This document shows positions 36,999 through 43,832 of a stretch of 43,832 nt of DNA, piece by piece. This DNA is from Eubacteriales bacterium (lineage in GTDB: Bacteria; Bacillota; Clostridia; Lachnospirales; Lachnospiraceae): positions 1 through 43,832 of the forward strand of contig JAUNDP010000019.1 in assembly GCA_030526005.1 (NCBI GenBank). The letters are read 5' to 3'. A program made the position numbers and the translations under genes. How positions within the stretch are numbered: position 1 is the stretch's first letter; every line of letters begins with the position of its first letter. The notes under the pieces were generated by a model. It saw only the letters and a list, made by a program, of their open reading frames with translations. It did no database searches and was not told the origin of the DNA.

Positions 36999-37892
36999 TT
37001 ATTCGTGCTTATGTTTTTTGCCGGAAGGCTTTCTGATAGAAGAAAGCTTTGATTTTAAAGCGTTAAGCATCTCGTCGTTCTCTTCCACCTCTTCTTCCTC
37101 ATACTCATCATCGTAGTGAAACAGGCGAAGCGGTTTTTCCTCATCTGTATCCTCTTCGTCCTCATATTCGTATTCCTCATTCCAGTTATTTTGAAAATTT
37201 TTATGATTTGATTCAGCAGAATAGGGCTGCTGATGCGGCTGCCAGTTTTGATTGGAATCCCCAGGCTGAGGACCAGGGGGAGGCATCTGCTGATTTGTCT
37301 GCGGCTGTCCGGAAGGAAAGGGGTTTGCCGTCATATTTCCGTTATTTTGCGGAGGATATGGCGGGGGAGCGCTCCATGCAGGGATCTGCTCTGTGGCAGC
37401 GCTTGTCTCTTTTTTGCGGAAGATGGTCATGCGCCCTGTCCAGCCGACCATCCGAACCAGAATAATACCGCAAAAAATGCCGATACTGTCGATCAATACG
37501 TCTCTTTTTGAAGGACTGCGCCCATTCACAAAAGATTGATGGAATTCATCTCCGCAGGCAAATGCGACACAAAAGGCTCCTGCAATCAGCATTAATAAAA
37601 TACCTCTCAGTCCATAGACGTAGAGAGGAAAAGCAACAGCGACTGCAAGCGCAAAATATTCTGTCATATGTGCCAGCTTTCTGACGAAACCGTGAATCTT
37701 GGACGCATAATGTTCAATGCGGTCCGTAGTCAGATCTGTTCCGAGAATATCATTTCCAATCGAAACAATCTTACAGCTGACGCGGAAACTCAGATCAGAG
37801 GAAGTCTCTCCAACCTGACCTGAAAAAGAGAAAATCATATACATCAACAGAAGTGCCGGTATGAATGACAGTGGTTTTAATAATGTCCTCAA
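36999..37892 (-). CDS. VanZ-like membrane protein with acidic disordered tail
   Basis: The 297-aa protein has an N-terminal VanZ-like domain (1-165, about four TM helices). Its motifs are FSFSGQVGETSS, FVRKLAHMTEYFALA and GDEFHQSFVNGRSPSKRDV, followed by a last helix. VanZ itself gives low-level teicoplanin resistance; most relatives have unknown roles. A hydrophilic tail (about 165-297) is first Pro/Gln/Asn-rich, then strongly acidic, and ends KKHKHE. The start is TTG 37892, fixed by a perfect GGAGGTGA 4 nt upstream. It is the first gene of an operon with the LCP enzyme, so a cell-envelope role is likely. Confidence 0.88.
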   Translation of the reverse strand: MRTLLKPLSFIPALLLMYMIFSFSGQVGETSSDLSFRVSCKIVSIGNDILGTDLTTDRIEHYASKIHGFVRKLAHMTEYFALAVAVAFPLYVYGLRGILLMLIAGAFCVAFACGDEFHQSFVNGRSPSKRDVLIDSIGIFCGIILVRMVGWTGRMTIFRKKETSAATEQIPAWSAPPPYPPQNNGNMTANPFPSGQPQTNQQMPPPGPQPGDSNQNWQPHQQPYSAESNHKNFQNNWNEEYEYEDEEDTDEEKPLRLFHYDDEYEEEEVEENDEMLNALKSKLSSIRKPSGKKHKHE

Positions 37893-37915
37893 AAAATCAC
37901 CTCCATTTTGGGGCT

Positions 37916-37944
37916 ATCATATCATTGAAATGTCTGCTTGTCCA
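37916..37944 (-). promoter_or_regulatory. Promoter of the VanZ-LCP operon
   Basis: Read on the minus strand, TGGACA (plus 37939-37944), a 17-nt spacer and TATGAT (plus 37916-37921). The leader is only about 17 nt, just long enough for the GGAGGTGA ribosome binding site. Confidence 0.7.
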
Positions 37945-38168
37945 GTATATTCAATAAATTATAAGAAATTTTATACAAGCCCATTACCTTTCGGTGATGA
38001 GCAGTTGACAAAAATAAAAAAAGAAGAGGAAAAAAACAGACTGCGCATTAAATATAGAAGAAAAACAAAAAGACAGAAAAAAGGTAAAAAAATATGAAAA
38101 GAAGCAAAAAAAGATAGAAAGAAAGAAACAGGGGAAAACAATCTGGTGAAAATATTGCGGAAAGGATC
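37945..38168. other. AT-rich intergenic region between the VanZ-LCP operon and rpsL
   Basis: No gene is seen here. The plus strand is extremely purine-rich (A and G runs at 38010-38130) and only spurious short frames cross it. A TTGACA at 38005-38010 has no good -10. The L7Ae-like ribosomal gene often found just before rpsL in Firmicutes is absent. Confidence 0.5.
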
Positions 38169-38197
38169 TTGACAGAAAGAATCTCAGAACGTATAAT
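38169..38197 (+). promoter_or_regulatory. Consensus promoter of the rpsL-rpsG-fusA operon
   Basis: Perfect TTGACA (38169-38174), a 17-nt spacer and perfect TATAAT (38192-38197). The leader to rpsL is about 100 nt and contains GGGTAGGACATAACCC (a small hairpin near 38264-38279). Confidence 0.92.
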
Positions 38198-38304
38198 AGC
38201 CTAGGATGCGCAAAAAAACAGGAATATTTGCATCCTCATGAAGATTAAAAAAAGCAGCCACAGGGTAGGACATAACCCGCAAAATACTACAGGAGGTGAA
38301 AGGA

Positions 38305-38727
38305 ATGCCTACATTTAACCAGTTAGTAAGAAAAGGTAGACAGACAACTGTTGCAAAATCTACTGCACCAGCATTACAAAAAGGATTCAACTCTTTAAGA
38401 AAGAAGAGTATCGACGCTTCTTCACCACAGAAGAGAGGCGTTTGTACAGCTGTAAAAACTGCTACACCTAAGAAACCAAACTCTGCTTTAAGAAAAATCG
38501 CCAGAGTTCGTCTTTCCAACGGAATCGAAGTAACAAGCTACATTCCAGGAGAAGGACACAACCTTCAGGAGCATAGCGTTGTATTGATCCGTGGAGGAAG
38601 AGTAAAAGACTTACCTGGTACCAGATACCACATCATCAGAGGTACACTGGATACAGCAGGTGTCGCTAAGAGAAGACAGGCTCGTTCCAAATATGGAGCA
38701 AAGAGACCGAAAGATGCTAAGAAATAA
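38305..38727 (+). CDS. rpsL: 30S ribosomal protein S12
   Basis: S12 is the decoding-centre protein. The 140-aa product begins [13 protein letters not shown] and carries [17 protein letters not shown] and [14 protein letters not shown]. These two lysine regions are the usual streptomycin-resistance positions and look wild type. ATG 38305 follows AGGAGGTGA by 5 nt. The in-frame GTG at 38296 lies inside the ribosome binding site. rpsG follows after an unusually long gap of 207 nt. Confidence 0.98.
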   Translation: MPTFNQLVRKGRQTTVAKSTAPALQKGFNSLRKKSIDASSPQKRGVCTAVKTATPKKPNSALRKIARVRLSNGIEVTSYIPGEGHNLQEHSVVLIRGGRVKDLPGTRYHIIRGTLDTAGVAKRRQARSKYGAKRPKDAKK

Positions 38728-39405
<678 letters not shown>

Positions 39406-39464
39406 TCAATTTCTTCGCAACTTGAAATATTGGATTGCTTACACAATTATAGGAGGAAAAAACC

Positions 39465-41582
39465 TTGGCTGGAAGAGAATATCCATTAGAGAGAACCAGA
39501 AATATCGGTATTATGGCTCATATTGATGCTGGTAAGACTACAACAACAGAGCGTATTCTTTACTATACCGGTGTTAACTATAAAATTGGTGATACTCATG
39601 AAGGTACTGCAACCATGGACTGGATGGAGCAGGAACAGGAAAGAGGTATTACCATTACTTCAGCCGCTACAACGTGTCACTGGACACTGCAGGAAAACTG
39701 CAAGGCAAAACCAGGCGCTTTAGAGCATCGTATCAATATCATTGATACCCCTGGACACGTTGACTTCACAGTTGAAGTAGAGCGTTCACTCCGTGTATTA
39801 GACGGTGCTGTCGGCGTTTTCTGTGCAAAGGGCGGTGTTGAACCACAGTCTGAAAACGTATGGCGTCAGGCAGATACTTACAATGTACCTCGTATGGCAT
39901 TCATCAACAAGATGGATATCTTAGGTGCAAACTTCTACGGAGCTGTAGAACAGATTAAGACAAGATTAGGAAAAAATGCTATTTGCATTCAGCTACCAAT
40001 CGGAAAAGAAGATGAATTCAAAGGAATCATCGACCTTTTCGAAATGAAAGCATACATCTACAATGATGATAAGGGAGAAGATATCTCTATCGTGGATATC
40101 CCTGAAGATATGGCAGATGATGCAGAATTATATCGTACAGAGCTGGTTGAGAAGATCTGCGAATTAGACGACGATCTGATGATGATGTATCTGGAAGGAG
40201 AAGAACCTTCTGTTGAACAGCTGAAAGCAGCTCTGAGAAAAGGTACATGCGAATGTACAGCAGTTCCTGTATGCTGTGGTACTGCATACAGAAACAAAGG
40301 TGTTCAGAAACTTCTGGACGCAATCATCGAATATATGCCATCTCCAATCGACGTACCAGCTATCAAGGGAGTGGACTTAGACGGAGCAGAAGTTGAAAGA
40401 CATTCTTCTGACGATGAACCATTCTCCGCTCTTGCGTTCAAGATCATGGCAGACCCATTCGTTGGAAAACTTGCTTTCTTCCGTGTATATTCAGGAACAA
40501 TGAACTCCGGTTCTTACGTTCTGAACTCTACAAAAGGAAAGAAAGAACGTGTTGGACGTATCCTTCAGATGCATGCCAACAAACGTCAGGAATTAGACAA
40601 AGTTTATTCAGGAGATATCGCCGCAGCTGTTGGATTTAAAGTGACAGCAACAGGTGATACAATCTGTGACGAGCAGCATCCTGTAATTCTGGAATCCATG
40701 GAATTCCCAGAACCAGTTATCGAGCTTGCAATCGAGCCGAAGACAAAAGCAGGACAGGGCAAGATGGGTGAAGCTTTAGCAAAACTTGCTGAGGAAGACC
40801 CAACATTCCGCGCTCATACAAATCAGGAAACAGGACAGACGATCATCGCCGGTATGGGAGAACTTCACCTGGAAATCATCGTAGACAGACTTCTGCGTGA
40901 GTTCAAGGTAGAGGCAAATGTTGGAGCTCCTCAGGTAGCTTACAAAGAGACATTTACAAAAGAAGTCAGCGTTGACAGCAAATATGCTAGACAGTCTGGT
41001 GGTCGTGGACAGTACGGACATTGTAAAGTTATCTTCACACCAATGGATCCAAACGGCGAAGAAACATTCAAGTTTGAATCTACTGTTGTCGGCGGTGCGA
41101 TTCCGAAGGAATACATCCCAGCAGTCGGAGAAGGTATCGAGGAAGCAGCAAAAGCTGGTATCCTTGGAGGATTCCCTGTACTCGGTGTTCATGCTAACGT
41201 ATACGATGGTTCTTACCATGAAGTCGACTCTTCTGAAATGGCATTCCACATCGCAGGTTCCATGGCATTCAAAGATGCTATGAACAAAGGCGGAGCAGTT
41301 CTGCTTGAGCCAATCATGAAAGTGGAAGTTACTATGCCGGAAGAATACATGGGAGATGTTATCGGTGATATCAACTCTCGTCGTGGACGTATCGAAGGTA
41401 TGGAAGACATCGGCGGCGGAAAAATGGTAAGAGGATATGTTCCGCTTGCTGAAATGTTCGGATATTCTACAGACCTGCGTTCTAAGACACAGGGACGTGG
41501 TAACTACTCTATGTTCTTTGAGAAATATGAACCAGTTCCAAAGAACATTCAGGAAAAAATTCTGAGCGCAAAAGCAAAATAA
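39465..41582 (+). CDS. fusA: Elongation factor G
   Basis: This GTPase drives ribosomal translocation. The 705-aa product has G1 AHIDAGKTT, the switch region [22 protein letters not shown], and NKMD. Domains II-V follow, with the conserved [18 protein letters not shown] and [12 protein letters not shown]. The start is TTG 39465 behind AGGAGG, unusual for so highly expressed a gene but the only start that gives [16 protein letters not shown]. tuf follows after 161 nt that hold a separate promoter. Confidence 0.97.
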   Translation: MAGREYPLERTRNIGIMAHIDAGKTTTTERILYYTGVNYKIGDTHEGTATMDWMEQEQERGITITSAATTCHWTLQENCKAKPGALEHRINIIDTPGHVDFTVEVERSLRVLDGAVGVFCAKGGVEPQSENVWRQADTYNVPRMAFINKMDILGANFYGAVEQIKTRLGKNAICIQLPIGKEDEFKGIIDLFEMKAYIYNDDKGEDISIVDIPEDMADDAELYRTELVEKICELDDDLMMMYLEGEEPSVEQLKAALRKGTCECTAVPVCCGTAYRNKGVQKLLDAIIEYMPSPIDVPAIKGVDLDGAEVERHSSDDEPFSALAFKIMADPFVGKLAFFRVYSGTMNSGSYVLNSTKGKKERVGRILQMHANKRQELDKVYSGDIAAAVGFKVTATGDTICDEQHPVILESMEFPEPVIELAIEPKTKAGQGKMGEALAKLAEEDPTFRAHTNQETGQTIIAGMGELHLEIIVDRLLREFKVEANVGAPQVAYKETFTKEVSVDSKYARQSGGRGQYGHCKVIFTPMDPNGEETFKFESTVVGGAIPKEYIPAVGEGIEEAAKAGILGGFPVLGVHANVYDGSYHEVDSSEMAFHIAGSMAFKDAMNKGGAVLLEPIMKVEVTMPEEYMGDVIGDINSRRGRIEGMEDIGGGKMVRGYVPLAEMFGYSTDLRSKTQGRGNYSMFFEKYEPVPKNIQEKILSAKAK

Positions 41583-41640
41583 TAAGATGATTCCGAAGGA
41601 ATCTGAAAATATTTGCAAATTTTGAGTTAAGAAATAAAAA

Positions 41641-41687
41641 TAGGCTTGAAAATATCTTTGATTTGAAATATAATCAAAGATAGCCTA
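41641..41687 (+). promoter_or_regulatory. tuf promoter overlapped by an inverted repeat
   Basis: TTGAAA at 41646-41651, a 17-nt spacer and TATAAT at 41669-41674. A perfect 11-bp inverted repeat TATCTTTGATT/AATCAAAGATA (41653-41663 and 41672-41682) spans spacer, -10 and start region. Outer arms TAGGC (41641-41645) and GCCTA (41683-41687) extend it. No T run follows on the plus strand, so it is not an ordinary fusA terminator. Confidence 0.75.
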
Positions 41688-41743
41688 TGGAATAAAATAA
41701 AGCCCCCTGTTGGGCACCATATTTGTAAGGAGGACAATTCAAA

Positions 41744-42937
41744 ATGGCTAAAGCTAAATTTGAAAGAAAAAAACCACATTGTAATATTGGTACAATCGGA
41801 CACGTTGACCATGGTAAAACAACATTAACAGCAGCTATCACAAAAACTCTGAACGCTAGATTAGGTTTAGGACAGGCTGTTGATTTCGAAAACATCGACA
41901 AAGCTCCAGAAGAAAGAGAACGTGGAATCACAATCTCTACAGCACACGTTGAGTATGAAACAGAAAAAAGACACTACGCACACGTTGACTGCCCAGGCCA
42001 TGCTGACTATGTAAAGAACATGATCACAGGTGCTGCTCAGATGGACGGAGCTATCTTAGTTGTTGCTGCAACTGATGGTGTTATGGCTCAGACAAAAGAG
42101 CACGTTCTGTTAGCTCGTCAGGTAGGTGTTCCATACATCGTTGTATTCATGAACAAATGTGATATGGTTGATGATGAAGAACTTCTGGAACTGGTTGAAA
42201 TGGAAATCCGTGAACTGTTAAATGAGTACGAATTCCCAGGAGATGACATCCCAGTTATCCAGGGATCTGCTTTAAAAGCTCTGGAAGATCCAAGCAGCAA
42301 ATGGGGAGACAAGATCGTTGAACTGATGACAGCAGTAGATGATTATGTTCCAGATCCACAGCGTGAAACAGATAAACCATTCTTAATGCCAGTAGAGGAC
42401 GTATTCACAATCACAGGACGTGGTACAGTTGCTACAGGTAGAGTAGAGCGTGGTGTTCTGCACTTAAATGATGAAGTTGAAATCTTAGGTGTTAAAGAAG
42501 ACAAACGTAAAACAGTTGTTACAGGTATCGAAATGTTCCGTAAATTACTGGATGAAGCTCAGGCTGGTGATAACATCGGTGCTCTGCTTCGTGGTGTTCA
42601 GAGAACAGATATCGTTCGTGGACAGGTTCTGGCTAAACCAGGCAGCGTTAACTGCCACAAAAAATTCACAGCTCAGGTTTACGTTCTGACAAAAGATGAA
42701 GGTGGACGTCATACTCCATTCTTCAACAACTACCGTCCACAGTTCTACTTCAGAACAACAGACGTAACAGGTGTTATCGAACTGCCAGCTGGTACAGAAA
42801 TGTGTATGCCTGGAGATAACGTAGAAATGACAATCGAACTGATCCACCCAATCGCTATGGAACAGGGTCTTACATTCGCTATCCGTGAAGGTGGACGTAC
42901 TGTAGGATCAGGACGTGTTGCTACAGTTATCGAATAA
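41744..42937 (+). CDS. tuf: Elongation factor Tu
   Basis: EF-Tu delivers aminoacyl-tRNA to the ribosome. The 397-aa product has [10 protein letters not shown] (G1), [31 protein letters not shown] and GSALKALED. Domains II and III follow, ending [15 protein letters not shown]. Its length is normal. AAGGAGG lies before the ATG. The gene has its own promoter and terminator. Only this tuf copy is in the window. Confidence 0.98.
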   Translation: MAKAKFERKKPHCNIGTIGHVDHGKTTLTAAITKTLNARLGLGQAVDFENIDKAPEERERGITISTAHVEYETEKRHYAHVDCPGHADYVKNMITGAAQMDGAILVVAATDGVMAQTKEHVLLARQVGVPYIVVFMNKCDMVDDEELLELVEMEIRELLNEYEFPGDDIPVIQGSALKALEDPSSKWGDKIVELMTAVDDYVPDPQRETDKPFLMPVEDVFTITGRGTVATGRVERGVLHLNDEVEILGVKEDKRKTVVTGIEMFRKLLDEAQAGDNIGALLRGVQRTDIVRGQVLAKPGSVNCHKKFTAQVYVLTKDEGGRHTPFFNNYRPQFYFRTTDVTGVIELPAGTEMCMPGDNVEMTIELIHPIAMEQGLTFAIREGGRTVGSGRVATVIE

Positions 42938-42993
42938 TATAATCTGAATATAGATTTGTTATCGCAAGATAACATTGTGTCCAAGCGTAAGAT

Positions 42994-43024
42994 GCCCCGG
43001 AACCGTAAGGTTTCCGGGGTTTTT
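42994..43024 (+). terminator. tuf terminator
   Basis: GC-rich hairpin CCCCGGAACC/GGTTTCCGGGG (one bulged base, loop GTAA) followed by TTTTT. Confidence 0.93.
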
Positions 43025-43192
43025 CTGTTGTGCGAAAGATTAGAACCGAATAAAGCTATAAAGAATACCGAATAAATTAAAAACGGGCAGGTATGGAAAG
43101 AAAAGATGCAGGATCAAATGAAGAGGAGTAGATTAATGAATAATATCAAAACCAGTACAGAAGAAATTGCTTGAAGTGACAAAATAAAATTT
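43025..43192. other. Intergenic region after tuf, possible gene remnant
   Basis: No real gene is visible. A 12-codon frame (ATG 43136 to TGA 43174, MNNIKTSTEEIA) behind GAGGAG looks like the decayed start of a lost gene, but I do not recognise it. Confidence 0.3.
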
Positions 43193-43221
43193 TTGACATT
43201 TTCACAGATGCGTGTTAATAT
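43193..43221 (+). promoter_or_regulatory. Promoter of the putative antitoxin RNA
   Basis: TTGACA at 43193-43198, a 17-nt spacer and TAATAT at 43216-43221. No open reading frame with a ribosome binding site follows on this strand before the terminator at 43318, so the product should be a small RNA. Confidence 0.7.
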
Positions 43222-43227
43222 GATTAT

Positions 43228-43318
43228 AGAAAAAGAGTGCTACCGATAGACGGTTAGTCCGATATATGATTTGACAAAAATTGCCGCTTAGTTTACCAGA
43301 CCAGGGCGGCTATTTTTG
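43228..43318 (+). ncRNA. Putative antisense antitoxin RNA of a type I toxin-antitoxin locus
   Basis: A predicted RNA of about 90 nt runs from the promoter at 43193-43221 to the terminator at 43275-43318. It is convergent with the 32-aa toxin-like gene and overlaps its 3' end by about 9 nt of coding sequence plus the whole shared terminator. Its 5' part contains CTACCGATA (43240-43248), nearly repeated in direct orientation as CTACCGTTA (43494-43502) at the 5' end of the opposite transcript. Each RNA would therefore carry a short complement of the other. This is the layout of par/Fst-type modules. RNA boundaries are inferred from promoter and terminator only. Confidence 0.6.
43275..43318. terminator. 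Shared bidirectional terminator of the toxin and antitoxin transcripts
   Basis: The arms CAAAAATTGCCGC (43275-43287) and GCGGCTATTTTTG (43306-43318) pair at 12 of 13 positions. Each strand ends in TTTTT. The toxin stop codon (plus 43310-43312) lies in one arm. Confidence 0.8.
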
Positions 43319-43408
43319 TGGTTTATTATTATCCTTGCCAAAGGTATATCCAAGACCAAAACAGGTTAAGCCGAAGCTCACCACTGCTATAAAATCAACA
43401 ATACTCAT
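43310..43408 (-). CDS. Small hydrophobic peptide, putative type I toxin
   Basis: This 32-aa peptide begins MSIVDFIAVVSFGLTC and ends FGLGYTFGKDNNKPQK. One transmembrane helix (about residues 4-23) is followed by a charged tail, the usual plan of holin-like type I toxins that insert in the membrane. The ATG at 43408 has an excellent ribosome binding site (AAAGGAGGG, 8 nt away), showing it is a real gene despite its size. A good promoter lies about 110 nt upstream, so the mRNA has a long structured leader. The stop lies in a terminator shared with a convergent RNA. I recall no exact family name. Toxicity is inferred from architecture, not shown. Confidence 0.72.
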   Translation of the reverse strand: MSIVDFIAVVSFGLTCFGLGYTFGKDNNKPQK

Positions 43409-43454
43409 GGCTTAGCCCTCCTTTCCAGTGGATTCTCTTTCGAGTTTCTATGTA

Positions 43455-43479
43455 ATCAGAGGGTCACAGTCCCTCTGAT
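43455..43479 (-). promoter_or_regulatory. Hairpin in the toxin mRNA leader
   Basis: Perfect 9-bp stem ATCAGAGGG/CCCTCTGAT with a 7-nt loop, about 45 nt before the toxin start. Such stems in type I toxin leaders often delay or block translation. On the same leader a 9-codon frame (minus strand, plus coordinates 43486-43515) begins almost at the predicted +1. Confidence 0.6.
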
Positions 43480-43521
43480 GAAGAACTAACCGCCTACCGT
43501 TATGGCAGCACCCATGTTTTG

Positions 43522-43550
43522 ATTATAATAGCCAAGGTGAGAATCTGCAA
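43522..43550 (-). promoter_or_regulatory. Promoter of the toxin-like gene
   Basis: Read on the minus strand, TTGCAG (plus 43545-43550), a 17-nt spacer and perfect TATAAT (plus 43522-43527). The start of transcription would be near 43515, giving a leader of about 107 nt. Confidence 0.75.
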
Positions 43551-43603
43551 CTGAAAAGTTGATAGTCTATTTTTAGAAAATGAAATTTATGAGAGAAGGA
43601 TGA

Positions 43604-43714
43604 ATGTAACACTATTTAAGGAGGGGCGGCAGTTTTACTTACAGTACCTGTTGAATTGGTTCGACAGAGTTGGACTTTTTTGTGACAAATTTAGAACAGT
43701 TAATAAATAACTTA
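43604..43714 (+). CDS. Doubtful 36-aa open reading frame
   Basis: The frame reads MNVTLFKEGRQFYLQYLLNW at its start and ends with TAA. GAAGGA is only 3 nt from the ATG, a poor spacing. An AAGGAGGGG lies inside the frame instead. I recognise no family. It may be a fragment of a lost mobile-element gene or chance. Confidence 0.2.
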
Positions 43715-43832
43715 TCATTTTCACATATTCGAGAAATTATAATGATTGAAAATTCGTTTGAAAGATTTTTTATGAAGATGGGGCTGTCGGGAAATAGATA
43801 GTTCTAAATAGGGGCAGATGTGACTCATGCGA
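43715..43832. other. AT-rich right edge, possible insertion-sequence end
   Basis: No gene is visible. GGGGCTGTC at about 43779-43787 after an AT-rich stretch resembles the outer end of some insertion sequences. The window stops too soon to see a matching repeat or a transposase. Confidence 0.2.

Noticed and set aside
37861-38097. 78-codon plus-strand frame before rpsL
   Set aside because: It starts inside the VanZ-like gene, has no ribosome binding site, and its C-terminal half is translated poly-purine DNA (Lys/Arg/Glu runs).
43193-43550. CRISPR array or riboswitch at the right edge
   Set aside because: The repeats are a single short pair at the two 5' ends of convergent transcripts, not a regularly spaced array. 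No known riboswitch core was seen.

Overview
The window looks like chromosomal DNA from a low-GC Firmicute, most likely a gut Lachnospiraceae of the Mediterraneibacter / [Ruminococcus] torques type. This is inferred from strong AGGAGG ribosome binding sites, TTGACA/TATAAT promoters, a T-box thrS leader, an L10 leader, and a secreted GH101 mucin-type O-glycan hydrolase close to nagB and nagA. No database was searched, so the genus is a guess. No rRNA, tRNA or CRISPR array is visible.

Layout. (1) 1-9500: a secreted endo-alpha-N-acetylgalactosaminidase (GH101), a small zinc-ribbon protein, nagB-nagA for GlcNAc-6-P catabolism, a YghZ-type aldo/keto reductase, a solitary purC and a GNAT acetyltransferase. 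(2) 9560-11960: rpmG-secE-nusG-rplK-rplA, with near-identical hairpins abutting the ribosome binding sites of rplK and rplA, closed by a strong terminator. (3) 11980-25207: about 13 kb of accessory genes separating rplKA from rplJL. These are a 1515-aa surface protein with two C-type-lectin domains and four NPCBM-like domains, an OmpR-type response regulator with its histidine kinase, a PepSY protein behind an 11-bp direct-repeat operator, a polar amino-acid ABC transporter in one operon with a dimethylarginine dimethylaminohydrolase (DDAH), and T-box-controlled thrS. (4) 25227-35776: an L10 leader with rplJ-rplL, a cell-wall-binding SGNH hydrolase, then rpoB-rpoC. (5) 35793-37944: a reverse-strand LCP/VanZ-like operon. 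(6) 38169-43024: rpsL-rpsG-fusA-tuf. (7) 43025-43832: no large gene, but a compact convergent two-RNA locus with a 32-aa hydrophobic peptide that has the layout of a type I toxin-antitoxin module.

How the genes work together. The backbone is the conserved ribosomal-protein / RNA-polymerase / elongation-factor supercluster, interrupted three times by cell-surface or transport genes. The accessory genes suggest a mucus-associated lifestyle. GH101 releases core-1 disaccharide from mucin. The lectin-domain protein carries one QPD (galactose-type) and one EPN (mannose/GlcNAc-type) site and could bind host glycans. NagA and NagB feed amino sugars into glycolysis. The DDAH operon may import and degrade methylated arginines. 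The most novel-looking items are the type I toxin-antitoxin-like locus near the right edge, the double C-type-lectin protein, and the transporter-DDAH operon.
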